NCBI RefSeq assembly: GCF_040954645.1
Contig: NC_092805.1
Span: forward strand, 70,107,186-70,171,185
Length of the DNA: 64,000 nucleotides
Origin: Diabrotica undecimpunctata
Taxonomy: Eukaryota > Arthropoda > Insecta > Coleoptera > Chrysomelidae
Direction of reading: 5' to 3'
Shown here: in pieces, positions 45,949 to 56,837 of the stretch
Numbering within the stretch: position 1 is the first letter of the stretch
Layout: every line of letters begins with the position of its first letter
Notes under the pieces: model-generated
Seen by the model: only the letters and a program-made list of their open reading frames with translations
Databases searched by the model: none
Told to the model about the DNA's origin: nothing
Program-made: the position numbers and the translations under genes

Positions 45949-46540
45949 TTCACTTAAAATCATACAGTGGAATATTAAAAGTATAAATAGTAATCGGAAC
46001 AACCTCATATCACTCATAAGAGATGAGAACCTAGATATACTCTTATTAAATGAAACCTTTTTGAAACCAAACCAGTCCTTCAATATAAAAAACTTTTGTA
46101 TAATCAGAAATGACCAGGAAGAAGGTACCAGCATTGCAACATTAATAAGTAATAAAATTTCGTACTCTATGATAAAAAATAAATCCAACTGGCAACCAAA
46201 AAAGTTTCGATTATCAATTATAAAAATACAAGACATGAATATAATAAATATCTATTCACATCCATCCAATAAAATATCCCCAACAATCTTCAACAGTATA
46301 AGCAAGTCTGCAGGGTCAGGTAATATTGATGGGTGACTTCAATGCTCATCATGCATCCTGGGGTAGTGATATTAATAACACAAATGGTCAATATATAATA
46401 GAGTTCATCTAAAATTCAAATTTATTACTATTAAATGATGGTACTCCTACTAGATTAACCCCACCTGGCGAAAATCGTAGTGCAGTGGATCTCACTATTG
46501 TTTCACAAACTCTTATCTCAGTCTCCACTTGAAGAGTTTA
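45949..46540 (+). pseudogene. Jockey-like element D, endonuclease
   Basis: IIQWNIKSINSNRNNL near 45965, LLLNETFLKPN near 46040 (catalytic Glu), MGDFNAHHASWGSD near 46330, and SAVDLTIVSQ near 46480 (end of the domain, ahead of the SDH box). One frameshift near 46310 and stops. Split from the RT part by the second TA tract. Confidence 0.82.
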
Positions 46541-46571
46541 CAATGATGTTAAAGATAAAATATAGATAAGA

Positions 46572-46572
<1 letters not shown>

Positions 46573-46641
<69 letters not shown>
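46573..46641 (+). repeat. TA microsatellite 2
   Basis: About 34 uninterrupted TA units at the end of the endonuclease of Jockey D. Confidence 0.97.
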
Positions 46642-46646
<5 letters not shown>

Positions 46647-46679
46647 GTAAGATATATAATAAGAATAAAGACAAAAGAA

Positions 46680-49490
46680 ACTTTTCCATTGCAGATTGGC
46701 CCAAATACTCAAGAATAATATCTCAACATCTAAATTCAACTGCACCCTCATATGATTCCCTAACATCCATTATTGGAATAGCAGCTAGCATATCCATTCC
46801 TAACAAAAAATATATCTCAGGCAAAATGGGGTGTGTTTGGTGGGATGCAGAATGTTTACTTTCTGTCAAAAAAAGAAAACTTGCATTAGCTTCACTAAAA
46901 CAAAACTTCAATATAGATAACTACATTAATGCTAAAAAGCAAATTGCATTAAATAAACAACTCCTTAAACAAAAAAAATTAGCAAATTCAAAGAATTCTG
47001 TGGAACTTTAAACAGACATTCAAATATTAGTTACATTTGGTCAACTATCAAAATATTTTATAATAAAAATACGGATAGAAGACTTAAACTAGCATCAGAA
47101 AATGTTTGCAAAGATATGCTATCGGCTCTTTCATCTGTTCAAATTGATCCCTACTTTGCAATGCAAAGTACTCCTATCCTACATTTAAAAGAAATTTCTA
47201 TAAATGAATTCATCTCTTTTATTTCCAATAAAAAAGATACTTCCCCAGGTGTGGATAACATTTCCTATTCCATGATAAAACATTTACCTGATGAATGCAT
47301 CTATATCCTTATAAATATCTATAACTCACACCTTAAGGGTACTCCCATTCCCCCTACTTGGAAGACACAAATTATTCTTCCCATACTGAAACCTAAAAAA
47401 ATTTCCAATTCAATAGACAGCTATAGACCCATTGCACTCTCGTCATGTATAGGTAAGATATTGGAATATATTATTAAAAACAGAATAAAGTGGTTCATAG
47501 AAAACAAGAAAATACTAAACCCCCTTCAGACAGGGTTTAGGAAAGGTATGAGAATTCAGGATAACCTTATTTTTATCACTTCACACATACAGAAATCCTT
47601 CTCAGATAACTTACATACGCTGGCAATTTTCCTTGACATAAAATCAGCATTTGATCATGTAAATGTACATCTTTTATATAAAATTATGTTGGACCTCCAA
47701 ATTCCAACAGACCTGGTTAACTTCACCTTTTAATTCATCAATAATCGAGAAATTTTTATAAAAGACGATAAAAACCAACTCATAGGTCCATTTTTTACTT
47801 CTCAAGGACTTCCTCAGGGCTCTCCCGTAAGTCCAATTTTGTTTAATATCTAAATAAAATCCATATATGATTTAATACCAGATAATGTTACACTACTCTG
47901 ATATGCTGATAATCTGGCTCTCCTTTTTAATAGCCAAAATCCTTGCTTAGAGCTTTCCCACATAAATCATGTTTATCTGATATTAATGAATGGTGTACCA
48001 TCCACAACTTCCAAATCTCTGTAAAAAAAGTGAGGCCATATGGTTCTCAAAAAGTCAACATTATGGCCATCTTCCAGATCTAACTATTAATCATAATATA
48101 ATTTCCTACAAAAAGGAAGTGAAATATTTAGGCATCTTCCTTATCCACAACCTTTCGTGGAAAAAACATATTGATCACATAATAGGAAAAGCAACTAAGG
48201 GTATAAATATCATGAGATCTTTTTACAGAACTTGGTGGGGTGCTGATCCATCAACACTTCTCCAAGCATATTATGGTCTTGTCAGATCATATCTAGATTT
48301 TGGAAGCATTCTCCTAAAACCAACTAATCAACAACTACTAAGAAAAATAGACACAGTACAATTTAGAGCACTAAGAGTAGCTTTGTGTTGCATGAAATCA
48401 ACTCCAACAAATGCATTATTAGCAGAAGCAGGGGAATGGTATTTGGAATTTAGACGTAGATGATTATCAGCTAAACTTGTTACCAAAATCTACACGTTCC
48501 CTAATCACCCTCTCATCCCTTTACTTGAATATATCCGTATGAAAATCAGATTACAGTTAGGCTTTTGGAATAACAAAAATATCCCATATGTTATCGAATC
48601 CCTTAATGAAATGGAACCATTCAAAGATACACTTTATAGATCCGATACTCTTCCATGTTTCAAAATGGATGAGCAAACTCTTTATTATCGCACCGCTATA
48701 ATCTCACTTAACTTAAAAAAATATAATCAACCCAATCACCTTCTCAACAATGTAGCATTTAAAGCAGAAACATACTCTCTGTAAAAGGACAACATCTTTG
48801 TATATACAGACGCCTCAAGATCCACTGACAAGGATGATTCAGTTAGAGTAGGTCTTGGCCTCTACATTCCTAAAATTGACTTTAGTTTCTCCACTAAACT
48901 TCCTCCCCTTATTACTATCTGTAATGCAGAGATTATGGCTATTAACCAAGGTATCAATACCTGCATTAAAAAAAAATTATATAATTGTACAATTTTTAGT
49001 GACTCCAAAAGTGCAATTGATAAGCTAAAACGTAAAAGCATATATGCCAAGCTAACTATCTTTCTCTAGAAACTAAAAAACTACTAGTTGAATCCAATAA
49101 CAACTTTAATCTTAGTTTGGCATGGATCCCGGGCCATAATGGTATTAAGGGTAACGAACATGTTGACTTATTGGCAAAAGTGGAAAGTTCATTAAATATA
49201 CCACTCAATATAAAAATTGATAAAATGACATCTTACTCCACATAAAAAACAAAATTAAAAAATCTCATAAACAATTTTAGAAATCAACATTCCAAACAAA
49301 AGGTAAATTGTATCAAAGAATTCAATCTACCTTCACTGACAATCCTTAAACCCTTTCATTTTATCGACAGAAGACATTTAACAAACACAATTAGATTACG
49401 TGCTGGCCATGCACTATTTGCTGCTCACCTGTTCCGTATCAATGCAAGCCCACACCCTTTTTGTTAATGCGAGCAACTAGGGAATTTAGA
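46680..49490 (+). pseudogene. Jockey-like element D, RT and RNase H
   Basis: Linker (WWDAECLLSVKKRKLAL near 46840), RT at 47116-47960: SYRPIALSSCIGKILEYI near 47425, FLDIKSAFDHVN near 47630, GLPQGSPVSPILF near 47805, catalytic box YADN near 47900 (Asn replaces the second Asp). Thumb 47990-48463 (KYLGIFLIHNLSWKKHIDH). RNase H 48797-49200: FVYTDASRS, CNAEIMAINQGI, FSDSKSAID, LAWIPGHNGIKGNEHVD. Terminal His/Cys region to about 49490. Stops and frameshifts throughout. The YADN change alone would destroy polymerase activity. Confidence 0.85.
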
Positions 49491-49879
49491 CAATATTTTT
49501 ATTCACTGCCCAATTCGTAAATCCAATGATAAAAGCAGGACTCAAAATAGATGCAAATATGACTGGCATCTTAAAAAATATTAACACAAAACAGATAAAT
49601 ATAATAAACAAATTTCTTTCGATAAACAAATATAATATATAGTCAAATATTCTTTTTTCTTTTTTAACCTTTCTATTCCTGAGTATCTGTCCGAGGCAAC
49701 TCCCTGGGTGAAGTGGAATGCTGTACGTTGCCCTGGAGCGAGAAAAATTTATTTTCCTCTGTTGTAATTTATTAAAAACTAACTCCCTCGCCAAGAATAC
49801 ACAGACCATATGAATTAAAATTTTAAGTGAAACAAAATCTAAATAATATAACATATTTGATAAAATAATTATTTATTTT

Positions 49880-50890
49880 CACAAATAAATCCACACTGTA
49901 CAATTGCCAAGAGCAAGACAAAGTACAGTGTATCCAAATGCGCTGGCAAATACACTTATGTCGAATGTCACGTATTACGTCGAATGTCACGTCATTCACG
50001 ACATTTAACGTGACATTTCAATTTCAATTGACGCCGACGTCCAATGAGAACGATATGCAACGACTAATGATGAAGGCACCCCACAATATAAACGAAAAGA
50101 GGCCCCCCATTCGCCCAATAATAACGAAAATACACCGTTAACGAAAAAACTCCCAAACGCCCCCTAATTCCCCCAATAATAACGAGATATGCCTCGACGA
50201 ACACCAATGGCGACAGACGAAAAAGAAGACGAATGACGGACAAAGAGAGTAATTTTTGATAAACCCCATATATATTTTATTCAAAACGAATAGCGTAATA
50301 GTAAAAAATCGTTTATTTTTCAATTTATATTTTACGAGTAATTTCCGAGTAACCTCGTATATATAATAAAACTTGGGAATCTTTATAAAAATGCCAACCA
50401 GCGGATGTGCATTTCCTTTTAACATTTCTCACACGGTCGCCGGAAACACGTGCACTTCATTTTCGACGTGTCGTAGCTTGTTATTCACAGAATGATGCCA
50501 CCGGACGTAATATGACGCGAAATATTGCTAACGAGAACGTCGCCGAATGTTATTGCATTCTTTTTTAACATTTTCTCACACTTCGGCGTTTTCACAGTCG
50601 AGAATATCCTTTACACGTGAAACAAGAATCAGCTTGTTATTAATGCCAGCTACTTCCCGTGACATCATTTCAGTTGCATGATCTTGTAACATATTTTCAT
50701 TAATTAAAAATATCTCAACATTATTTCAAAACAATATACAGGGGGAGATTCAAAAATTACTCGAATTTTAAATAAACGAATTTGCAATGATTTTGATATT
50801 ATCAAACAATTATCGTCAACATTATATTCTGGAGGGGGTGAAAACAATTATTTATGTATTGATTTTAAATACTGATTGGTTATTTCATTA
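49880..50890. other. CpG-rich non-coding segment with short repeats
   Basis: No gene. CG dinucleotides are far denser at 49960-50230 and 50430-50620 than in the flanking DNA. GTCGAATGTCACGT occurs twice (49960-49973, 49979-49992) with an inverted partner ACGTGACATT at 50008-50017. CCCAATAATAACGA occurs at 50114-50127 and 50172-50185. It lies at the left side of the Polinton module and could be its terminal or regulatory region; that is inference. Confidence 0.5.
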
Positions 50891-51046
50891 ATGACTTCCA
50901 TGCAGTGCAGATTGGTAGAGTTTTGCGAACACATACAAAAGTTGAAAGCTGATATTCAGTGGTACGAAGATAGAACGAAAATTAAAAAAAAAATTTGCAG
51001 TTTCATTTGTCTGATAGAAAACTACCAAAAACTCAATATCCGTTAA
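50891..51046 (+). CDS. Small ORF of unknown function, 51 codons
   Basis: ATG at 50891 to TAA at 51044-51046. Predicted product is Cys- and Lys-rich with a possible amphipathic helix (LVEFCEHIQKLKADIQWYED). It lies 20 bases before the membrane-protein ORF at 51066, in the same direction, at the left edge of the Polinton module. No family recognised. It could be a real small Polinton gene or chance. Confidence 0.3.
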   Translation: MTSMQCRLVEFCEHIQKLKADIQWYEDRTKIKKKICSFICLIENYQKLNIR

Positions 51047-51065
51047 AAAGAATTCAACCGACAAG

Positions 51066-51487
51066 ATGTCTCAACTAACACCGTTCATCATTATCACTGA
51101 TATTGTTAACAGTGTTTTTTATACAAACGTTCCAAACAATGTTAAAAACATGGCTATATGTTTCAATGATGTAAAAACTGTTTGTTATCGATCAGAATGG
51201 ACTCTCATGGATCACGATGTGGTGAATTATGGACAGCTTCCAGTATTTTTCAAAGGACACCAAAGTCAGGAGAAGCATTCTACAAGATCATCCTAATATC
51301 TCCAAATAACACCGAAAGTAATTTAACATGGTACAAAACTAATAATGATGTCATCGCTCAATATGGTTCATCGATTATACTTTTAACTATCGTATTAGTA
51401 ATAAATGTATTTCTGACGATTAATATCATTATAAAATTTTTTGTAAATCGCAAATGCGAATCATCTTGCATTAAATTAAATATTTAA
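51066..51487 (+). pseudogene. Small membrane protein ORF, frameshifted
   Basis: Two frames joined near 51260: the first (51066-51296) starts MSQLTPFIIITDIVN; the second (ends 51487) has an ISPNNTESNLTWYK segment and a strong C-terminal transmembrane helix (SIILLTIVLVINVFLTINII) with a short Cys-containing tail. Order suggests an N-terminal external part and a C-terminal anchor. It is divergent from the minus-strand capsid genes. Not recognised; a Polinton accessory or envelope-like membrane protein is possible but unproven. Confidence 0.45.
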
Positions 51488-51540
51488 AAAGAAAAACTGT
51501 TTAAATAAAACTTTTAATCTTTTATTTAAAAAAATTCAAA

Positions 51541-52032
51541 TTACATAGGTAATATCTTTTCACAAAACCATTGGCGAAGGTGGTTCACATTTATCGAGGA
51601 GCAGGAAAATAGTCCAGCGACGTGGCAGCAGTCTGCATGGGGAGCAAAGTTTCCACTAGCGTAAGGTAAACCATCAAACTTGCAAACATCAATAATTACG
51701 GGAAATACGCCAATCATGTCACACTTCTGTTTTAAAAAATCTGCTTTTTGTTCTCCTCGAACGTAAATGTAGTCGGCAGCATACAACAACTTGGATTCTA
51801 GTATTTTATTAATTTTGAAATATTCGACATCTCCAATAGAATACCAAAGACCATGCACGTTTTTCTACAAGTACGCAGCAGTCTTCGTATCTTGATTACG
51901 CAATGTAGCAAAAGGTTGTGGAGGTTTAAATATATAATGCCAATGTTTAAAGCCAATTTCGATACTAAGTTCCTTAGGAACAAAACATTCATCAACAATG
52001 AATCCTAGAATGTCGAGGAACGCTATTCTCAT
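51541..52032 (-). pseudogene. Conserved protein of unknown function in Polinton block, one stop
   Basis: 164 codons from ATG at 52030-52032 in one frame, broken by a single TAG (plus-strand 51865-51867). Motifs: FLDILGF then VPKELSIE at the N-terminus, HWHYIFKPPQPF, NVHGLWYSIGDVEY, YIYVRGEQKADFL, and a C-terminal His/Cys pattern ending INVNHLRQWF. The early Asp, the later invariant-looking GEQK and the terminal His/Cys remind me of an RNase H/exonuclease-like fold, but that is only a guess. It lies just downstream of the capsid gene and in the same direction, so it probably belongs to the Polinton. Confidence 0.55.
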
Positions 52033-52081
52033 GATGACTGCTTATCTGGTACTAACACTTCATTCAACTGATTTAATCTTT

Positions 52082-53340
52082 TTAAATGATATTTTTGATA
52101 ACTTCAGTTAGAGGAAAGTATTCAAGTAGACTGTCGTGAACAATTAAACAGTACGCTCGAGTGCTGGCTGGAAAACCTTCACCTGCTTCGATTTCCAACT
52201 TAACATTAACTGTTTCTGATCCAAATGACGTATCATCTTGCGTGGAACAGTCAAAAACAAACAAGGCATTTTTTTTAAATGTATCATAATCTAAGATGGG
52301 ATGTTTCGTTGAGGAAGAGCATAACTGGGAAAGAATTCAGCATAGTTATAGTGAGCATAGTCATTTTTTGCAAAATCCAATTGCATTCTCTCGTTAGGCA
52401 AATAGTCCCTATTAATAACCACTCGTACGCTGGACATTCTAATGTGGTCGAATAATGTTGGATCAGCGTGAATATCATCTCGTTTAGAAGTTTGAAAAGC
52501 CACAATGATATAGCGTGGATGTTCAACAGATGAGGTTGTCTTTACACTCCATATCACGTCGAGATCCTGCCGTAAGTGAAGGTAGTTCATTGAGCTCTCA
52601 TTTACGGAAAGGTATAATTATCGGTATATTATTCTTAATCGGAGTCATTAATTTAATTTTCACATCATAATTGGGAAAGACATGTTTGATCTTGAGTTCC
52701 ATGCTGGCAACAGTTAAAGGTACTGTTGTTGTTGTTGTATCATTCGGTTCTTGTACAAAAATGCAATTTCTATCATTACATACTCGAACAAATCGAAACA
52801 CTTGACGGCCATAGGTTAATTTATTGTAATCATTGAAGATGTTGAAAATATGTTTTATCGGAATCAAAAACTTAAATTGTGCCCCGATAAATGGGGATTA
52901 TTCGGATAGTTCCATCCTGCAGTACTGAGAAAATTTGAATCTTCAGATGAATAATACAAAAAACTGCGAATAGTGCTAACTACGCCTGGATTTCGAACTA
53001 TTTCCGTGTCATGTGAACTTTGGATATATGTACAAGCATCAAACAAGAATGCTCCAGCATTCGGTGAAAGAGAAACGGTTCCATTACCCACTTTCTGTAT
53101 ACTTCCTTTAATTTCCAAAAGTGTTTCGTGTATAGCAAAAAATGCATCTGATTGATTTATGATAAACTCGACAACATCGCTATTGTTAAATGACTTGATG
53201 TAAGGTGTACATGTACGAAATTCTTCTTTTTTAATAGTATCGTCGAATAGAGGTTTTTGGTAAAGATCGAAAGTATGTGGCTGAGGTTCCTGCTGTTGAA
53301 CCTCTCCCCACGTCGAATATATTGACGTTTTGACATATTT
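52082..53340 (-). pseudogene. Polinton major capsid-like protein, three or more frameshifts
   Basis: Minus-strand reading, N- to C-terminus: about 53340-52870 (KTSIYSTWGEV, FFAIHETLLEIKGSI, GAFLFDACTYIQ); a frameshift near 52890; 52598-52867 (IFNIFNDYNKLTYGRQVFRF, CIFVQEPND); a frameshift near 52600; 52291-52590 (YLHLRQDLDVIWSVKTT, YIIVAFQTSKRDDIHADPT); a frameshift near 52290; and the end, 52082-52264 (ALFVFDCSTQDD, IEAGEGFPASTRAYCLIVHD). Total about 415 codons. Alternating beta-rich segments and position next to penton, protease and ATPase fit the double-jelly-roll capsid protein. The assignment rests mostly on context plus remembered motifs. Confidence 0.65.
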
Positions 53341-53464
53341 TAACTTTAATCAAAATGGAAACAAGAAAGGCTTTATTGGCAGCAGACACGTCACGTTACA
53401 TGTAGGGTCTGCGTGAGACTAAGGAATATTGATATGTAGAATTTTGTTTAATAATTAAACCCAT
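53341..53464. other. Short spacer
   Basis: Spacer between the capsid-like gene and the fragment of the penton-like gene; no motif recognised. Confidence 0.4.
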
Positions 53465-53653
53465 CTACGCCGTTTCCTTAAAATCCAAATGCAGGGTACT
53501 TTTCTCTCCTCTAAAGTTGACGGGTCTTAATTCTTGATCTACTACACTAACGGTAATTTTGGTAATTTCACGTGTACTGTTTCTTACTGGTATTATGGTA
53601 AATGATGGGGTTGTTATATTTGATGACCATTTATTTAGAACACAACTGTACAC
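53465..53653 (-). pseudogene. Penton-like protein, C-terminal fragment
   Basis: Contains ITKITVSVVDQELRPVNF and RGEKSTLHLDFK, the characteristic end of the Polinton minor capsid (penton-like) protein (IVDQxGxxVNFRGE pattern). Its N-terminal part is at 56838-57449, beyond the inserted Gypsy element. The upstream 20 residues of this piece partly duplicate the position reached by the other piece, so a local rearrangement cannot be excluded. Confidence 0.65.
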
Positions 53654-53696
53654 TATTTTCTTAACATTACTTATTTTAATTATATTCAGTACTTAG

Positions 53697-53996
53697 TTGA
53701 CATTGCTATGGGACTACTTCATAATTACTGATACACGTTACATCAACTTGCTATCTTGCCGTTAATTTAGTTCTGTTCTCTAAGATAAAAGTCGTTGTCT
53801 CTTTTATAATAGACCTTGCAACAGTCAGCAGTCGTTCATTAGTGGGTCAAGTTTGTTTTACATAACCTACGACAAATTTGCGTCGGCGATTCATAATTCT
53901 GCTGACTTTACACATTCTAATCGAGGCTATTTTATGAATGTCCTAGATTTGAATTATTAAACATATTTTATATAAACAAATGGGAAATGTATTAAA
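53697..53996 (-). repeat. Gypsy 3' LTR (minus strand)
   Basis: AT-rich non-coding block between integrase and the resumption of Polinton coding sequence. The upper edge is fixed by the 40-bp match to the 5' stub (56756-56795). The lower edge at TGACATTG (53698) is only a guess. Confidence 0.6.
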
Positions 53997-54033
53997 CTTT
54001 TCCCACGATATCACTAATATTGTTCACTTATGT

Positions 54034-54910
54034 CTACTGATTGTAAGCGTATAATCTGTTTTTATGCACCTCCCTAATCTTTCTGGTATCTAGCCTAATT
54101 TTACAGTTAACATTATTTACTTCTGTTATGACAAAAGGACCTACATAAAGACTATCAAACTTATTATTTTCTTCTCTTTTGAGCAGGACTAGATCTCTTA
54201 TTTTAAAATGTTGAGGTGCTGCGATTTGCTTGCTTGCGTCTTGTCTTCCCTTTTTGTGCTTTATTAAGAATGTTTTAGCTCTGTCGTGTGCAATTTGTAG
54301 TTTATATCGGAGCTCATTATAATAGGCATCTATGTTATAGCATAGTTGAACTTCCTTTGTGAGATCTTCGGGTAAATTTACCTTCCGACCATACAACAAT
54401 TCAAAAGATGTGTAGCCGTGATATGTATTAGGGGTAGTGTTGTAGCAGTATGTGAACATTCTGCAACACTCGTCCCAATTTTTCTTATTTTCGTCTATGA
54501 ATGATCTTACGTATTCATTTAGTGTCCTATGTAGCTTCTCACAACTCCCTATTGACTGAGGGTGGTATGCCGTTGAAAAATTGTGTGTGATCTTTAGCAT
54601 TTTAGTTAATTCATTCATTATTTCATTTTTGTATTCCGTGCCTTGATCCGTTCTAATCTGTTTCATGAGTCCGTATGTTGGTATGAAATTATCAAAAATT
54701 CCACGAGCTATCGTTTCGGCTTCTTTATTAGGTACTGGGATACTTACTGCGTATTTCGTCAGTTCGCAAAGCATTGTAATACAGTATCGATTGCCTTTAT
54801 TACCTTTAGGGAATACACCTTTTAAGTGTATATAGACTTATCGTGTCTATATACACTATGTCCCATGGTTTTGACGAAGTGTCCGATATCACAAATTCTT
54901 CGACATGTAA
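54034..54910 (-). pseudogene. Gypsy integrase
   Basis: Integrase core: KPWDIVYIDTI near 54850-54890 (first catalytic Asp, in a frame that ends at a stop just after), then CELTKYAVSIPVP, RTDQGTEYKNE (second Asp, near 54650) and GSCEKLHRTLNEY (Glu, near 54525). It continues to a C-terminal barrel-like end (FKIRDLVLLKREENNKFDSL, GPFVITEV). All three catalytic residues are visible, but one frame break near 54810 separates the first from the rest. The region of the break contains a perfect 13-bp hairpin (54825-54857). Confidence 0.85.
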
Positions 54911-56740
54911 TCTTTTTGGTTTATTAATTTGGCATTTATGGCAATGTTTAATATATTTACGTATGTCCTTTTCCATTTTCTTCCATCTGAATCTCGCTTT
55001 TAGTTACTTTACAAGTCTATTATTTCCCACGTGACCTCCAAACATCGGGTGATTATGGTATTCTTCTATTATTCTCAGTTTTTCTTGGCCATCTTCTATG
55101 ATTTCTGGTACTTCGCATATGTATACTTCTACTTTTTTCAATATCTTATTTCCTTCGTTTATAAATTCATCAATTGTGCACAATTTAAAAATAATATCAT
55201 TTACATATATTTTTGCTTTACTTATTGCATTCTCTACCGCTAGCTGATCAAGCTGTACCAACATTTGACCTAAATCAAAGTGATTAAATCCTGTGGTCAT
55301 GCTCTTGCTGCATTTGATTTTGTTTTTGACCCGAATGCTCAGTCTTGGTGAGACTCGGTTTGCTCCAAAAGACAAAATTGGCAGTCTATGCGCCTCCATA
55401 TTATTTAGTACCTTTCTTACTGTTTGCTTGTGGGTTTTATGCTGTAATATAATTTCCTCTTTTGTCTCCCTGTGCTCTGCTCTTTTCGCTTTCTTCTTTG
55501 ATTGAGCTCTGGTTATAGCTAATATATGATTGTTGTCTATGTATAAGTCTTTTAGCTGGTTCGTTGATATTCTCGAAAGGCTGTCCGCGTAATTATTTTT
55601 CCCTGTTATACTCTATCTCAAAATCGTATTCTTCTAAATCTAATCTTATTCTTGTGAGTTTCGAGGTAGGTTCTGTCATCGAAAATAGGTGTGTTAGTGG
55701 TTTATGATCCGTTTTTATCAAGAATGTTGGTGCTCCATATAAATAACATTTGAAATGGTTGATTCCCCAATGGATTGCAAGTAATTCGTTCATTATTATA
55801 GGTTTGTTAAGCTCTCCTTTGTTGAAGCTGCGCGATGCGTAAGCTATTGGTAAATCTGTTCCGTCGTAGTTTTGACTTAAAATTGCTGAGCAGCTCGCAT
55901 TTGATGCGTCTGTTGTTAGTATGAATAGTTTGTTGAAGTCTGGGTATTTGAGAATTGGTGGTTTTATCAAAGCTAATTTAAGTTTCTTAAATGATTGTTC
56001 ACAATCTTGCGACCAAAAAAATTCTACTCCTTTTCTCGACAATCTGTTTATAGGTATGCATATCTCTGCAAAGTTCGGAATAAAACATCTGTAGTAGTTA
56101 CAAAATGCTACGAATCTTTTAGCTTCGTCCGCTGTCTTCGGTGTCGGGTATTTCTCTATTGTTGAATATTTCGCTTTATCCGGTGATACTCCTTCTTGCG
56201 AAAGATCGTGTCCCAAATATGTAACTTCTTTTCTGAAAAATTGACATTTTGCTGGGTTTAGCTTCAAATTAAATTTCCGACATATCTCAAATGTCTTTTT
56301 TAAGTTGTCTAAATGATGTTTTTCTATTATTCCTATCACCATTATGTCATCCATATACAGAAATGCTTTCTCCGGTGTTAAACCTGTGAATGCTATTGAC
56401 ATCATTCTTGAAAAGCTATTTGGGCTTATATTTATTTCAAAAGGTAGTCTGGTGAATTGGAATGCTCCTTTTTCCGTACTAAAAGATGTGTATTTCCTTG
56501 ATGATTGTTTTAATGGTATCTGGTGAAACCCTGACATTAAGTCTATTACTGAGAACTATTTTGCTCTTCCTAGTTGGTCTAATATTGAGTCTATTCTTGG
56601 TAACGGAAATTTATCTGTGACTAGTTTCTTGTTTAGCTGTCTGAAATCTATACATAATCTCCAAGCTTAGTTTCCATCTATAGCTTTTTTCGGTACTAGT
56701 ACGACCGGACTGTTGTATTCTGATACAACATATTCAATAT
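54911..56740 (-). pseudogene. Gypsy RT, RNase H and zinc-binding linker
   Basis: RT begins at the deletion edge (EYNSPVVLVPKKAIDG near 56700). A stop near 56560 is followed by a clean 314-codon stretch (55593-56537): MSGFHQIPL, FTRLPFEINISPNSF, catalytic YMDD near 56350, LGHDLSQEGVSPD, then RNase H (ILTTDASNASCSAILSQ near 55910, NELLAIHWGINHFKCYLYG near 55760, TDHKPLTHLF). The linker with the start of the integrase zinc motif (IIEEYHNHPMFGGHVG) is at 55004-55399. RT catalytic residues are intact; the element is disabled by stops and loss of its 5' part. Confidence 0.87.
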
Positions 56741-56837
56741 TCAATTCAATGTCAATATTAAACATATTTTATATAAACAAATGGGAAATGTATTACACGT
56801 TTCTTTTAAACTTTATCTTTTCATGAATTGTAATATT

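Larger units (their letters stand above)
44880..49870 (+). mobile_element. Jockey-like element D, 5' truncated in ORF1
   Basis: Begins inside ORF1 at the zinc knuckles and runs through endonuclease, RT and RNase H to a 3' UTR with a GC-richer segment (49680-49800). Two long TA microsatellites have expanded in it. Decayed by many stops. Confidence 0.82.
53697..56795 (-). mobile_element. Ty3/Gypsy retrotransposon, 5' deleted, inside penton-like gene
   Basis: Minus-strand element with RT, RNase H and integrase. Its 3' LTR occupies about 53697-53996, preceded (minus strand) by a purine tract GTGGGAAAAG. At the other end only 40 bp of LTR remains: 56756-56795 is identical to 53955-53994. Immediately next to this stub the sequence enters the RT, so the rest of the 5' LTR, gag and protease is deleted. 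Target duplication not resolved. Confidence 0.82.

Noticed and set aside
53469..53475. CGTTTC as target duplication of the penton-splitting Gypsy (matching 56798-56803)
   Set aside because: It would place the penton C-terminal motif inside the LTR; a six-base match is too short to outweigh that.
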